64,000 bases of DNA from Dyadobacter soli (GTDB lineage Bacteria; Bacteroidota; Bacteroidia; Cytophagales; Spirosomataceae). Location: positions 186,001-250,000 of the forward strand of contig NZ_FNAN01000003.1 of the NCBI RefSeq assembly GCF_900101885.1. The letters are read 5' to 3'. Of this stretch, positions 1 to 10,100 are shown piece after piece; within the stretch, counting starts at the first letter, position 1, and each line of letters begins with the position of its first letter. The notes under the pieces were generated by a model. It was not told the DNA's origin. It did no database searches and saw only the letters and a program-made list of their open reading frames with translations. A program made the translations under genes and the position numbers.

Positions 1-387
1 TGCTGCCTGCAAACCACCGACGAGGGTTTCCCCAACGGGCACCCGCAGGTAGCGCAGGTGGCGATACAGCAAGGCAAGAACCTGGCGCGTAACTTCGAGC
101 GCACCGCCGAGCAACAACCGCTCCACGGATTTAAATACAATGACAAAGGTTCGATGGCTATCATCGGCCGGGCCAAAGCCGTGGTAGACCTGCCTTCGCC
201 GAAAGTGCATTTCAAAGGCGTGATCGCATGGTTGGCGTGGCTTTTCATACACCTTATTTCGCTTATCAACCATCGTAACCGCATGAAAACGCTTTACAAC
301 TGGATGGTTGCCTATTTCACCAAAGATCAGTCCCTGCGAATGATCATCAAGCCCTCGGTAACGCAGGAAAAGGTCGAATCGGTTTAA
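1..387 (+). CDS. ndh: Type II NADH dehydrogenase, C-terminal fragment
   Basis: The reading frame is open from base 1, so the gene begins outside the window; only the last 128 codons are present. The segment G-H-P-Q-V-A-Q-V-A-I-Q-Q-G-K resembles the conserved region of type II (single-subunit, non-proton-pumping) NADH:quinone oxidoreductases that closes the second FAD-binding half. It is followed by a hydrophobic stretch (F-K-G-V-I-A-W-L-A-W-L-F-I-H-L) of the kind these peripheral enzymes use to dock on the inner face of the cytoplasmic membrane. The role would be transfer of electrons from NADH to menaquinone. The N-terminal dinucleotide-binding motifs are not visible, so another FAD-dependent oxidoreductase of the same fold cannot be excluded. 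About 105 bases of non-coding sequence separate it from the next gene. Confidence 0.8.
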   Translation, partial: CCLQTTDEGFPNGHPQVAQVAIQQGKNLARNFERTAEQQPLHGFKYNDKGSMAIIGRAKAVVDLPSPKVHFKGVIAWLAWLFIHLISLINHRNRMKTLYNWMVAYFTKDQSLRMIIKPSVTQEKVESV

Positions 388-492
388 TGGAACCGTAATT
401 CAACGTTTATCGTTGGCAGTTTGACAAAAAACACTGAATTTTAGTAACCGAAAGCCATCAGGGCATTCATTCAGTGTGCAAAAAACCGAATA

Positions 493-2889
493 ATGGAACC
501 GATCACGATTGATGTAACTCAAAACACACCATACGGTCTCCAGAAACTTGACTCATCCATCTCTTTCCGGGGCTTTATCAGCTTCCTGGAAAGCAAAATC
601 GATCAGGAAGAAACGGTCAAAAAGACATTTTTCTCGCTGGTTCTTGACAAACTGAAAGCCAAGCCGGGTTTCAGTCAGGATATTCCGTTATCGGAAGTCA
701 CCAACTACAAAGAAGAACTGAGTTTGATCTATGGCATGCTCATGCCACCTATCGCCAACGAAAAGGAAGTTTTCTGGGCGTTGAGTGCCCCCGTCAGCCC
801 TATTGTTTTTTACGGCACGTCGGGTTTTTATAGCCTGCTTTTCGAAAAAAGCGGCGACCTCCGCTGCGATCTCATCGAAGACCGCGGGGTCAATTACAAG
901 CAGAAAATGCAGATGCTCTATTCCTTCATCCTGGAAAAGCTCTACCATTTTCCGCCCCTGCATCACCCGGATATGATCATTACTTTGAAGGACGACGAAT
1001 CGGGCCTGCAGAAGTATTACCGGGTGCATATCGATAACAGTTTTTGTGAAGTGTATGCCAAAGGCAGCCTTCCCGAGCTCGACCTCGACACGTTACGCTC
1101 CGATTTGCAGGACAATTTCGATATCAATGTATTTTCCAGCATGTTACCCCACAGCCTCTTCCATTTCGAGGGCTTTTCGGTGATCACGCTGAACGACGTT
1201 ACCGCAGAGCATGCGGTTGAAAATATCAAGAATACCATCCTCGACCGCGCTTCGTACGATCCCAAAACGTATTTCAACTACGTGGCAGGCGCATTGAAAA
1301 TGCTGGTCGAAAATCCGGGGATCGATTTCGGGTTAATGGCCGTACTGCGCGTGAACAACAAGCTGGTTTTCGACCGGAGCTCCATACTTTTCAGCAAGCT
1401 CATGAGTGCCGCCACCGAAAACGACCTGGCGGAGCAAACGTACCTCGATATGGCTACCCAGTATTTCGAGTCGCCAAAAACTTTGCTGCTGCGCAACCTG
1501 GGCGCGGAAGATCCCAAAAAACAGGATTTCATCCGCATTCTGCAAAAAGATGGGGTGGAGGCCTATGCATTGCTGCCGGTTTACCACGATAATAAGGTAG
1601 TAGGCGTGCTGGAAGTGTATTCCAAAGAGCAGAAATCGATCGATGAGCGCCTGCTCGCGAAGCTGGATGTTGCATTGCCGTGGATCGCGCAGATGATGAC
1701 CAACTACATCGATGAGTTCAACTTGCAGATCGATAATGTGATCCGCGACAAATTCACGTCGTTGCAGCCCGCCGTGCAGTGGCGTTTCCGCGAAACCGCC
1801 TGGCATTACATCCGCGATAAGGCCCTCAACCCGCAAAGCGCGGAGATTGAAGGCATTCAGTTCCGCAATGTGTACCCGCTTTACGGCGCCATTGATATCC
1901 GGAATTCCACCCTTGAAAGAAATGCAGCCCTTCGCGAAGATCTTCGTCTTCAATTCAATGTATTGATAGAAACCTTTACTGTTCTTAAACAAAAACTCGG
2001 GTTCGGGCTGGCCGACGAGATGATTTTCAAATGCCGCAAGTGGATCGCGGAAATCACCGACGAAAGCACCGATAACGACGAAATGAAGATCCGCGACTTC
2101 CTCGACAACGAAGCCCATCCGTTCCTGGAACATTTCAAGGAGGAAAGCCTGAAAATGTTCGGGTCGGGCGCGATGGACCCCGGCGAGCTGGTACTGCGCA
2201 ACCGCATCGACCAGTATTTCGCGATGATCGACGAAGACCACGGCTCGGCATTCGCCAACCGCCGCGAGCTGGAAGCGTCCATGCAGGCGATCAACTCGTC
2301 GGTGAACCTGTATCTCGACCTTTTCCGGAACGAAATACAGGAGTCATACCCCTGTTACTTCGAAAAATTCCGCACAGACGGGATAGAATACGACATTTAC
2401 ATTGGTCAGTCCATTGAACCGGACAAGCGTTTCAGTGAACTTTACCTCAAAAACATTCGTCTGTGGCAGCTGACGACCATGGCGGCTATTGCCCGGATCA
2501 CAAATTCGCTCATCCCGCAGCTCGAAAAACCGCTCGAAACGACGCAACTGATTTTTATCAATTCCGGCAGTATCGATATCAGTTTCCGCGACGACGAACG
2601 GCGGTTCGATGTGGAAGGCGCCTACAATATCCGCTACCAGGTGATCAAGAAGCGGATAGACAAAGTGCATGTGAAAGGCACCGGCGAGCGGCTTACCCAG
2701 CCGGGCAAGATCGCGCTGGTGTATTTCAATAGTAAATCGGCCGAAGAATATGTAGGGTATATCCGGTATTTGCAGGAAAAAAATACTTTATTGGATGACC
2801 TGGAATTTTTCGATCTCGAAGACTTGCAAGGAGTTACGGGCCTGAAAGCGCTCCGCGTGGGCGTGAACCTGGAATCGGACTGGAATTAA
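493..2889 (+). CDS. GAF-domain protein of unknown function
   Basis: Soluble 798-residue protein with no signal peptide or membrane segment. A GAF-like module is visible around residues 280-420 (hydrophobic strands around G-L-M-A-V-L-R-V and A-L-L-P-V-Y-H-D-N-K-V-V-G-V-L-E-V). The second half holds a long mostly helical region containing D-I-R-N-S-T-L-E-R-N near residue 467 and a conserved-looking C-terminal block (K-G-T-G-E-R-L-T-Q-P-G-K-I-A) near residue 730. GAF modules bind small ligands such as cyclic nucleotides, but no ligand can be read from this sequence. It is the first gene of a run with the HD/Pycsar-type membrane protein (24 bases downstream) and polyphosphate kinase, so a role in nucleotide or phosphate signalling is an inference from context only. 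There is no kinase, cyclase or output domain that I can recognise. Confidence 0.75.
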   Translation: MEPITIDVTQNTPYGLQKLDSSISFRGFISFLESKIDQEETVKKTFFSLVLDKLKAKPGFSQDIPLSEVTNYKEELSLIYGMLMPPIANEKEVFWALSAPVSPIVFYGTSGFYSLLFEKSGDLRCDLIEDRGVNYKQKMQMLYSFILEKLYHFPPLHHPDMIITLKDDESGLQKYYRVHIDNSFCEVYAKGSLPELDLDTLRSDLQDNFDINVFSSMLPHSLFHFEGFSVITLNDVTAEHAVENIKNTILDRASYDPKTYFNYVAGALKMLVENPGIDFGLMAVLRVNNKLVFDRSSILFSKLMSAATENDLAEQTYLDMATQYFESPKTLLLRNLGAEDPKKQDFIRILQKDGVEAYALLPVYHDNKVVGVLEVYSKEQKSIDERLLAKLDVALPWIAQMMTNYIDEFNLQIDNVIRDKFTSLQPAVQWRFRETAWHYIRDKALNPQSAEIEGIQFRNVYPLYGAIDIRNSTLERNAALREDLRLQFNVLIETFTVLKQKLGFGLADEMIFKCRKWIAEITDESTDNDEMKIRDFLDNEAHPFLEHFKEESLKMFGSGAMDPGELVLRNRIDQYFAMIDEDHGSAFANRRELEASMQAINSSVNLYLDLFRNEIQESYPCYFEKFRTDGIEYDIYIGQSIEPDKRFSELYLKNIRLWQLTTMAAIARITNSLIPQLEKPLETTQLIFINSGSIDISFRDDERRFDVEGAYNIRYQVIKKRIDKVHVKGTGERLTQPGKIALVYFNSKSAEEYVGYIRYLQEKNTLLDDLEFFDLEDLQGVTGLKALRVGVNLESDWN

Positions 2890-2913
2890 CGAAGCATTAT
2901 AACTGAACGTTCT

Positions 2914-4230
2914 ATGAACTATAACCATCGGCTCGACAAGGTTAAGCATCACGTCCACCATTTTTTCGGCACGAAGGCGCTGGCGCAGCTTAGTTACCAT
3001 AACCTCATTCATACCGAGTCGGTGGTAGGCAATGCCATCAAAATCGCCAATCATTACCGGTTGGAGGATAAGGAGACGTTTATCGTCGTCACGGCCGCCT
3101 GGTTTCATGATACGGGTTACAGCACCGGCGAGGCAGCGGGGCACGAAAAGCGCGGCGCAGCGATGGCCGCGGAATTCCTCCGTTCGGAAGAAGTGGAGGA
3201 AGACGTGATTGCCGAAGTGGAAGGCTGCATTCTGGCGACGGTATGGCCGCAAAACCCGACTAATTTTCTTCAACAGGTCGTTTGCGACGCCGACCTCTTC
3301 CATTTGGGCACCCCCGAATTCGGCGACTGGAACAAACTGGTCAGAAAAGAAGCCGAGCAGCGGCTTGGCAGGAAAATCGATAAGACGGAATGGCGCAAAA
3401 GCACGATAAAACTGCTAGAAAACCACCAGTTCCAGACCGATTACTGCCGTGATCTTTTGGATAAACAAAAGAAGAAGAACCTCGAAAAGTTGAAGCAGAA
3501 ATTGCTGGAAGATACGTTGGAAGAGCCGGCAGAGGACATTGGGCCTGTGGAAGCGTCGGTAGGGAAGGAGGCGGCTGCCGAAACACCGGCACCCAGCCCG
3601 GCTACTTTGACCGCGGCGGACCTCCCGGTGCCGAAGCATCATAAGGAAGAGAAGTTTTTCATTCCAGAAATAGCCGAAGGCAAAAAGAAGAAGGACGACC
3701 GGCCGGACAAAGGCATTGAAACCATGTTCCGGATCAGCTCCAATAACCATCAAAGGCTGAGCGATATGGCTGATAATAAGGCACATATCATGATCACGAC
3801 GACGTCGATCATCATTTCCGTTCTCCTGAGCGTGCTCGTACGCAAGCTCGAAGACAATGCTTACCTCATCCTCCCGACGATGATGCTGCTGACCGTTTGT
3901 ATGATCACAATGGTATTCTCGATACTTTCCACCCGCCCGACCATCCCGCCCGGCACATTCACGCAGCCCGATATCGATGCGAAAAGTGTGAACCTGCTGT
4001 TTTTCGGAAACTTCTACCGGATGTCGTTCGACGAATATTCCAAAGGCATGCAGACGATGATGAACGACCGGGACTTTTTGTATGGCAGTCTCACCAAAGA
4101 TGTTTATTCCCAGGGTGTTGTGCTCGGCAGGAAGTACCGTTTGCTGCGCGTGGCTTATAATGTATTCATGTTTGGGATCGTCATATCCGTGGTCGCATTT
4201 GTAATCGCCTCCATTTTCTTCGAACACTGA
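2914..4230 (+). CDS. HD phosphohydrolase fused to Pycsar-effector-like transmembrane domain
   Basis: 438 residues in two parts. Residues 1-190 form an HD-superfamily metal-dependent phosphohydrolase: H33, the doublet H65-D66 in W-F-H-D-T-G-Y, and D125/D127 in V-C-D-A-D are the expected metal ligands. A charged, probably coiled linker follows (about 150-270), rich in Lys/Glu and then Ala/Pro. Residues 275-438 carry two close membrane helices (about 290-310 and 316-337), a conserved loop, and a third helix at the C-terminus (413-436). That arrangement matches the DUF5706 / Pycsar effector (PycTM) family, whose characterised members damage the inner membrane after binding cyclic CMP or UMP made by a partner cyclase. 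No cyclase gene lies beside it, so a canonical anti-phage Pycsar pair is not shown. It sits between the GAF protein and ppk1 (11 bases upstream of the latter). The HD part could hydrolyse a nucleotide signal; the substrate is unknown. Confidence 0.8.
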   Translation: MNYNHRLDKVKHHVHHFFGTKALAQLSYHNLIHTESVVGNAIKIANHYRLEDKETFIVVTAAWFHDTGYSTGEAAGHEKRGAAMAAEFLRSEEVEEDVIAEVEGCILATVWPQNPTNFLQQVVCDADLFHLGTPEFGDWNKLVRKEAEQRLGRKIDKTEWRKSTIKLLENHQFQTDYCRDLLDKQKKKNLEKLKQKLLEDTLEEPAEDIGPVEASVGKEAAAETPAPSPATLTAADLPVPKHHKEEKFFIPEIAEGKKKKDDRPDKGIETMFRISSNNHQRLSDMADNKAHIMITTTSIIISVLLSVLVRKLEDNAYLILPTMMLLTVCMITMVFSILSTRPTIPPGTFTQPDIDAKSVNLLFFGNFYRMSFDEYSKGMQTMMNDRDFLYGSLTKDVYSQGVVLGRKYRLLRVAYNVFMFGIVISVVAFVIASIFFEH

Positions 4231-4241
4231 TCCGCCGTCTT

Positions 4242-6278
4242 ATGGAAGCGTTCCGCTATTTCAACCGGGATATCAGCTGGCTTACTTTCAATGAAAGAGT
4301 ATTGATGGAAGCCGCGAACGAGTCTGTCCCGCTGATGGAACGGATCCGGTTTTTGTCGATTTACTCGTCCAATCTGGATGAATTTTACCGGGTACGAATG
4401 CCTTACCTGCAAAAAAATGCCATGCAGGATTCCGCCGGCAACGCCTATCTTGAAGCAGAGGCCACGGTGAACCGCCAGCAGGAGGAGTTCGGGCGCATTC
4501 TCACCAAATCCGTCATACCTGCGTTGGCATGGCAAGGGTTTCATTTTTTGTATAAAGAATCGGTTTCCGAACAGATTGCCGCTTTCGCACGCCGCTATTT
4601 TTTTACACAAATAGCAGGCTTCTTGCAGCCCGTTTACCTGAACGATAAGACATCCTTTTTCCCGGAAAATAACCAGATTTACATTGTCGTAATCCTGCAA
4701 CTACCGGGCGATAAGGAGAAAATCGCGCTCGTAAACATCCCCGTTCCGCAGCTCGACCGCTTTGTGAAGTTCAAACAGCCGGATGGAGAATACATCATCT
4801 TCCTCGAAGACCTGATCCGCTGTAACCTGAACATCCTTTTCCCGGACGCGGAGGACATTAAGGCATTCAATATCAAGGTTACCCGCGATGCGGAGCTGGA
4901 CCTGCTCGACGAAGACGGCGAAGACGTAGCCGACCAGGTCGAAAAGCAGCTCAACAAGCGAGATTTCGGACTGGCGACGCGGTTCTTGTATGAGCCGGGG
5001 CTGTCATTGCGGCATTTGCAGTACATCGTGAATGTGTTTGATCTGAAAAAAGCGTCACTCGTGGAAGGCGGGCGATACCATAACTTGAAAGACCTGTCGT
5101 CACTGCCCGTGGCTTCCCCGGCGATTTCCTACCCGGCCTGGCCCGCGGCGCAGCATCTGGAAGGTTTTGAAGAGCCCGAAACATTGTTCGAAGCATTGAC
5201 GCGACGCGACTTGATGGTCCACGCGCCCTATCAGACCTACGATACCATTCTCCGTTTTTTCAACGAAGCCGCGATCGACCGGTCGGTGCAGGAGATTTAC
5301 ACGACGATGTACCGCGTCGCGTACGATTCGAAAATTGCCCACGCGCTCATCAGCGCGGCCAGAAATGGCAAGAAAGTGACCGTTCTGGTGGAGCTGAAAG
5401 CACGCTTCGACGAGGCGAACAATATCCGCTGGGCGAAGAAAATGAAGTCGGCCGGCGTGAAGATTATCCACAGCGTGAATGCATTGAAAGTGCATGCGAA
5501 ACTGGCATTGGTGAAGCGGAAACATGAAACGCATTCGTACCTCGGCTTGCTCGCGACGGGTAACCTCAATGAAGGCACGGCCCGCTTTTACACCGACCAT
5601 ATTTTACTGACCGCTCACCCGGAAATGCTGAAAGAAACCGAGCAGCTGTTTGGTTTTTTAAGTAAAAAGAAAAAGCCGGAAAAGATAGACGCCATGCGTT
5701 TCAGGCATTTGCTGGTGGCGCAGTTCAATCTGCAAAACCGGTTTGTCGAATTGATAGACAGGGAAATTGATAATGCCAAAAACGGTTTGCCGGCAGGCAT
5801 TACCATCAAGCTCAATAACCTGGAAGAGGAAGTTCTGATCAACAAACTTTACGAAGCCTCGAATGCAGGCATTACCATTAACCTGATCGTCCGGAGCATT
5901 TGCAGGCTGGTACCGGGTGTGCCGGGACAGAGTGAAAACATCCGCATCAAGCGCATTGTGGACCGCTACCTCGAACACGGGCGCGTTTTTATCTTCCATA
6001 ACAATGGCCAGCCGGAGGTATTCATGGGCTCCGCCGACTGGATGAACCGCAACATTTACCGCCGGATCGAGGTATGTTTCCCGATCTACCACGAAGATTT
6101 GAAAAAGCAGCTTATTGACATTCTCGCGTTGCAATGGGAGGATACCGTCCAAGCCGTATGGATTGACGAAAAGCTGCATAATGCGCCCGTTACGACACTT
6201 CCCGGGGACGTGCGCTCGCAGGAGGCCATTTACCATTACCTGACGGGCACGGTAGAAAATTTTAAAAAGACATTCTGA
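4242..6278 (+). CDS. ppk1: Polyphosphate kinase 1
   Basis: 678 residues, the usual size for PPK1, which reversibly transfers the terminal phosphate of ATP to a growing polyphosphate chain. The N-terminal domain begins with the family signature (R-Y-F-N-R-D-I-S-W-L-T-F-N-E-R-V-L) followed by S-N-L-D-E-F-Y-R-V-R. Two phospholipase-D-like halves carry the histidines needed for catalysis: H418 in K-V-H-A-K-L-A-L, the residue expected to be autophosphorylated, and H579 in R-Y-L-E-H-G-R. The T-G-N-L-N-E-G-T-A-R-F-Y-T-D motif, typical of the family, follows the first histidine. Its stop codon overlaps the start of the next gene (TGATG at 6276-6280), so the two are translationally coupled. Its position behind an HD/Pycsar-type membrane protein and a GAF protein suggests a shared stress or phosphate response. 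Confidence 0.95.
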   Translation: MEAFRYFNRDISWLTFNERVLMEAANESVPLMERIRFLSIYSSNLDEFYRVRMPYLQKNAMQDSAGNAYLEAEATVNRQQEEFGRILTKSVIPALAWQGFHFLYKESVSEQIAAFARRYFFTQIAGFLQPVYLNDKTSFFPENNQIYIVVILQLPGDKEKIALVNIPVPQLDRFVKFKQPDGEYIIFLEDLIRCNLNILFPDAEDIKAFNIKVTRDAELDLLDEDGEDVADQVEKQLNKRDFGLATRFLYEPGLSLRHLQYIVNVFDLKKASLVEGGRYHNLKDLSSLPVASPAISYPAWPAAQHLEGFEEPETLFEALTRRDLMVHAPYQTYDTILRFFNEAAIDRSVQEIYTTMYRVAYDSKIAHALISAARNGKKVTVLVELKARFDEANNIRWAKKMKSAGVKIIHSVNALKVHAKLALVKRKHETHSYLGLLATGNLNEGTARFYTDHILLTAHPEMLKETEQLFGFLSKKKKPEKIDAMRFRHLLVAQFNLQNRFVELIDREIDNAKNGLPAGITIKLNNLEEEVLINKLYEASNAGITINLIVRSICRLVPGVPGQSENIRIKRIVDRYLEHGRVFIFHNNGQPEVFMGSADWMNRNIYRRIEVCFPIYHEDLKKQLIDILALQWEDTVQAVWIDEKLHNAPVTTLPGDVRSQEAIYHYLTGTVENFKKTF

Positions 6279-7141
6279 TGAAAAACCAATACGGATCGAT
6301 ACTTGCGGCTGTCGTATGGCTGGGCCTGCTGACAGGCTGCAATTCGACACAAAAAGAAGCGGAGGCATTCCGCGAATACGATTTCAACAAACCTGAAAAA
6401 TTTAACCTGCCCGAAAGCCTGTTCGAGGTGTCGGGGATTGCATTTGACAAGGGGCAGAGCGATACGGTGTATGCGATTCAGGACGAGGATGGCAAGTTGT
6501 TCAGGCTTGCGTGGGATGTGCCGAAGCAGCTGCATACGAAATTCAGTAAAAAAGGTGATTATGAGGATGTTTCGATTGTTAACGACCGTGCTTACATCCT
6601 GAAAAGCAATGGTACCATTTATACATTCCCGATGGCGGACGCGGTTTACGACGAGCCGGAGGATGTAGCAGAGGTGAAAGGTCTTTTACCCAAAGGCGAA
6701 TATGAAGGAATGTATGGCGATGAAGGTACCGGAGAGCTGTTTGTCATTTGCAAAAACTGTGCAGGTGACGATTCCAAGAACAGCGTTTCGGGCTATATCC
6801 TGAAAACCGGGTCGGATTCGGTAATCGCGGAATCGGGTAAGTTTGCGATCAATGTGGAGGAGATCAAAGCCATTACCGGTAAGGTAGCGCGCGGTTTCAG
6901 GCCGTCGGGCATTGCACGGAATCCTGTTACCTTGGAATGGTACATTATTTCGGCTGTGAACCAGATGGTCGTCGTGACCGACAGGCAGTGGAAAGTGAAA
7001 GACGTCCACCATTTGAATAGCAACATGTTCATCCAGCCGGAAGGCATTGCATTCGACAATGCAGGTAACCTGTACATTTCCAATGAAGGCGACGACCTTT
7101 TCAGCGGTAATGTGCTCAAATTCAGAAAACTGGGCCGGTAG
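6278..7141 (+). CDS. Lipoprotein with SdiA-regulated-like beta-propeller
   Basis: 287 residues with a lipoprotein signal: hydrophobic segment, then L-T-G-C with the lipidated cysteine at 21. The remainder is built of short repeated beta-strand blocks (G-I-A-F-D-K-G, A-Y-I-L-K-S-N-G-T-I-Y, G-I-A-F-D-N-A-G-N-L-Y-I-S-N-E-G) typical of a six-bladed propeller. The pattern and length fit the SdiA-regulated family (PF06977), whose biochemical function is not settled; some related propellers are esterases or sugar-acid lactonases, but I see no conserved metal ligands that would decide this. It overlaps the ppk1 stop codon by one base and ends 18 bases before the phosphoesterase-barrel gene, which is also a lipoprotein. 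The protein is expected at the periplasmic face of a membrane. Confidence 0.7.
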   Translation: MKNQYGSILAAVVWLGLLTGCNSTQKEAEAFREYDFNKPEKFNLPESLFEVSGIAFDKGQSDTVYAIQDEDGKLFRLAWDVPKQLHTKFSKKGDYEDVSIVNDRAYILKSNGTIYTFPMADAVYDEPEDVAEVKGLLPKGEYEGMYGDEGTGELFVICKNCAGDDSKNSVSGYILKTGSDSVIAESGKFAINVEEIKAITGKVARGFRPSGIARNPVTLEWYIISAVNQMVVVTDRQWKVKDVHHLNSNMFIQPEGIAFDNAGNLYISNEGDDLFSGNVLKFRKLGR

Positions 7142-7159
7142 GGCCTTTCCTGACATCCT

Positions 7160-10100
7160 ATGAATCGATATTTACTCCGTTTACTTGCGTTCGGGACAGT
7201 TCTGGCAGGTGTATCGTCCTGTGCGAGCTATAAAACCCGCTTCTCGAAAGAAGGTGCGCAATGGCAGTCGGCCTCGCCCGATCCTGCATTGGAACTGAAA
7301 CATACCATGTACCTCGTCGGCGACGCGGGCAACGACACGCCGGGAAACCGTGCGCCGGTTTTGGAATACCTTAAAACAAAGCTTGGTACCGAATCCAAAA
7401 ACAGCTCCATTCTGTTTTTAGGGGATAATATTTACGAATCGGGTATGCCGCCCTCGGAGGATTCAGCCGCCCGTAGGCTGGCCGAGTTCCGCATTGATTC
7501 CCAACTCGAAACGCTTGAAAATTTCAAAGGCCATCCCGTTTTCGTACCCGGCAACCACGACTGGCGCGGATGGGGCGTTAAAGGTTTGAAGCGGCAGGAA
7601 AAATACATTCAGAAGCACATCAACGAGGCCCGCGGCAAGAAGGACAAGGAAGTATACGAAGATTATTTCCTGCCATTGAACGGCTGCTCCGGCCCGGAGG
7701 TGGTGGAACTGAATGATAATGTGGTGATTATCGTCGCCGACTCGCAATGGTGGCTCACCGACTGGGACCGCGACCAGAAGATCAACGACGGCTGCGAGAT
7801 CAAGAACCGCGAGCAGTTCCGGTTTGTGTGGGAGAATGTGGTGCGCAAATACCGCAACAAACACGTCGTGATCGCGATGCACCACCCGCCTTACACTTAC
7901 GGCCCGCACGGGGGAAGATTTACCATTAAGCAGCATATTTTCCCGCTTACCGAACTCAATCCGAAACTCTACATTCCGCTGCCGGTGATCGGCAGCCTCA
8001 GCGCATTGTTCCGCGCCACGATCGGCTCGCGGCAGGATGTGGCCAACAAGCATTACAAAGAGCTTCGTACGGCTGTGCTCGCGGGCGCAAAGAAGAATGG
8101 CAAGTTCATTTTTGCGAGCGGGCACGAGCATGCATTGCAGTTTATCGAGAACGACGGGCAGGAATTTGTCGTGAGCGGCAGCGGCTCCAAAGTGAGCCCG
8201 GTAAGTTTGGGGAAAGGTTCGATGTTTTCGTCTTCCAAACTGGGTTTTTCGACATTGAGCTTCTACAAGGATGGCGAAACCTGGGCCAAATTCTGGGAGG
8301 TTACCCCGGATGGCAAGGATGCCAAACTGGTTTTCCAGCACAAAGTGAAGGACAAGCAGCAAATCGAAATACCGGATTCGACCACGGCATTCACCGAATA
8401 CAACCAGCACGCCGATTCGACTACGAAATTCATCACCAGTAATGAGGTGAAACCCATCGGAAAAGTGCACAAAGCCATGCTAGGCGAGCACTATCGGCCT
8501 TTGTACCTACAACAATACCGTTTTCCGGTGCTGGATCTGGCCACTTACAAGGGCGGTGTCGTGCCTACCAAGCAAGGCGGCGGTAACCAGACCAACTCCC
8601 TGCGCCTGAAAGATGCGGAAGGCAGGGAATATGCCATGCGCGGCCTTACCAAGGACGTGAGCCGGTTCCTGCCGTTTCCGTTCAACCAGATGATCGCCGC
8701 ACAATACCTCGTGGAAGACAACTTCCTTTCCACAAACCCGTTTGCACCGTTGAACATGCCTGCATTGGCCGGGGCGATCAACGTGTACCACGCCAACCCG
8801 AGAATGTATTATGTGCCGGCGCAACCCGGTTTGGGGACATTCAACAGCCTTTTTGGCGGTTCCATGAACCTGGTGGAAGAGCGGCCCGACGGCAAAAGAT
8901 GGAAGGATGCAGATTTTTTCGGGAATCCCGACAAGATTGTAAGCACGCCCGACCTCGTGGAGGCATTGCTGGAAAATAGTAAAAATAAAGTCGATGAAGA
9001 ATGGGCGATCCGTACCCGGCTGCTCGATTTCGTCATCGGCGACTGGGACCGTCACGACGACCAATGGGCCTGGGCTTCGACCAAGCAGAAGGACGGTACC
9101 ACCATTTACCGCCCCATTCCCCGCGACCGCGACCAGGCGTTTTCGCGCTACGACGGCTTCCTGACAAATATCGCCCGGCAGACATTACCTTTCCTGCGGC
9201 AATTGCAAACCTATGGTCCCGAGATCCAGAGCATGAAATGGACCACTTGGAGCGCCCGCCTTTTCGACCGGACTTTCCTGAATGAACTCAGCTGGGAGCA
9301 ATGGGAGGAGCAGGTGAAATTTATCCAGAAAAACCTCACGGACGAAGCTATCGAAGCTTCTTTCAAAGACTGGCCGGCCAAAGCACGCGAAATGGCCTCA
9401 CCCAAAATGATCGAAGGTTTGAAAGCCCGCCGGGCGCATTTGATGGAAATCGCGCGGACACATTACGAGTTTGTAAGCAGAGAGGTAAACGTGATCGGTA
9501 CCGAAGAGCAGGAACGCTTCCTGATCGAGCGGATCGACGACGCGCATACGCGTGTGACCGTGTACGAAACCAGTAAGGAGGGGCGCATCAAACACCAGAA
9601 CTACCAGCGCGTTTTCGAGAATGCCGTCACACACGCCATCAATATTTACGGTAATGGCGACGACGACGAGTTTATCGTCAAAGGCGATGTGCGGAAAGGC
9701 GTGAAGCTGCGGCTGATCGGCGGCTTGGGTAAGGATGTCTTCGCGGATAGCGCACGCGTGAGCGGAGGCGGGAAGAAGACGCTTGTTTATGATGATTTGA
9801 AAAACAATACCATCATCCCCGGCTCCGATACGAAAGACAAACGCACCAGCCTGTACCGTTTCAATGTGTACGACCGCCGGAGCGCCGATAGCAACTATGA
9901 TATCACATTGCCGCTTCCACTCCTCGGCGCCAACCCGGACGACGGTTTCTTCCTCGGCGGTGCGGTGAACATCACCAAATATGGTTTCAAAAAAGAGCCA
10001 TATGCGTCGGTACAATCCATTGGCGGAAGCTTTGCGGTGAGAACGCAGGGTTTCAAAGTCAACTATACCGGGGATTTTATCAATGCATTCAAAAAAATCG

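Noticed and set aside
1880..1915. D-I-R-N-S-T motif of the GAF protein as a class III nucleotide cyclase, which would complete a Pycsar pair
   Set aside because: Only the first metal-like motif resembles cyclases (D-I-R-G-F-T); the second aspartate, the adenine/guanine-specifying residues and the transition-state N/R are not found downstream.
2914..4230. Canonical Pycsar anti-phage operon
   Set aside because: The effector-like membrane domain is present, but no cyclase gene is adjacent and the protein is fused to an HD domain and linked to ppk1.
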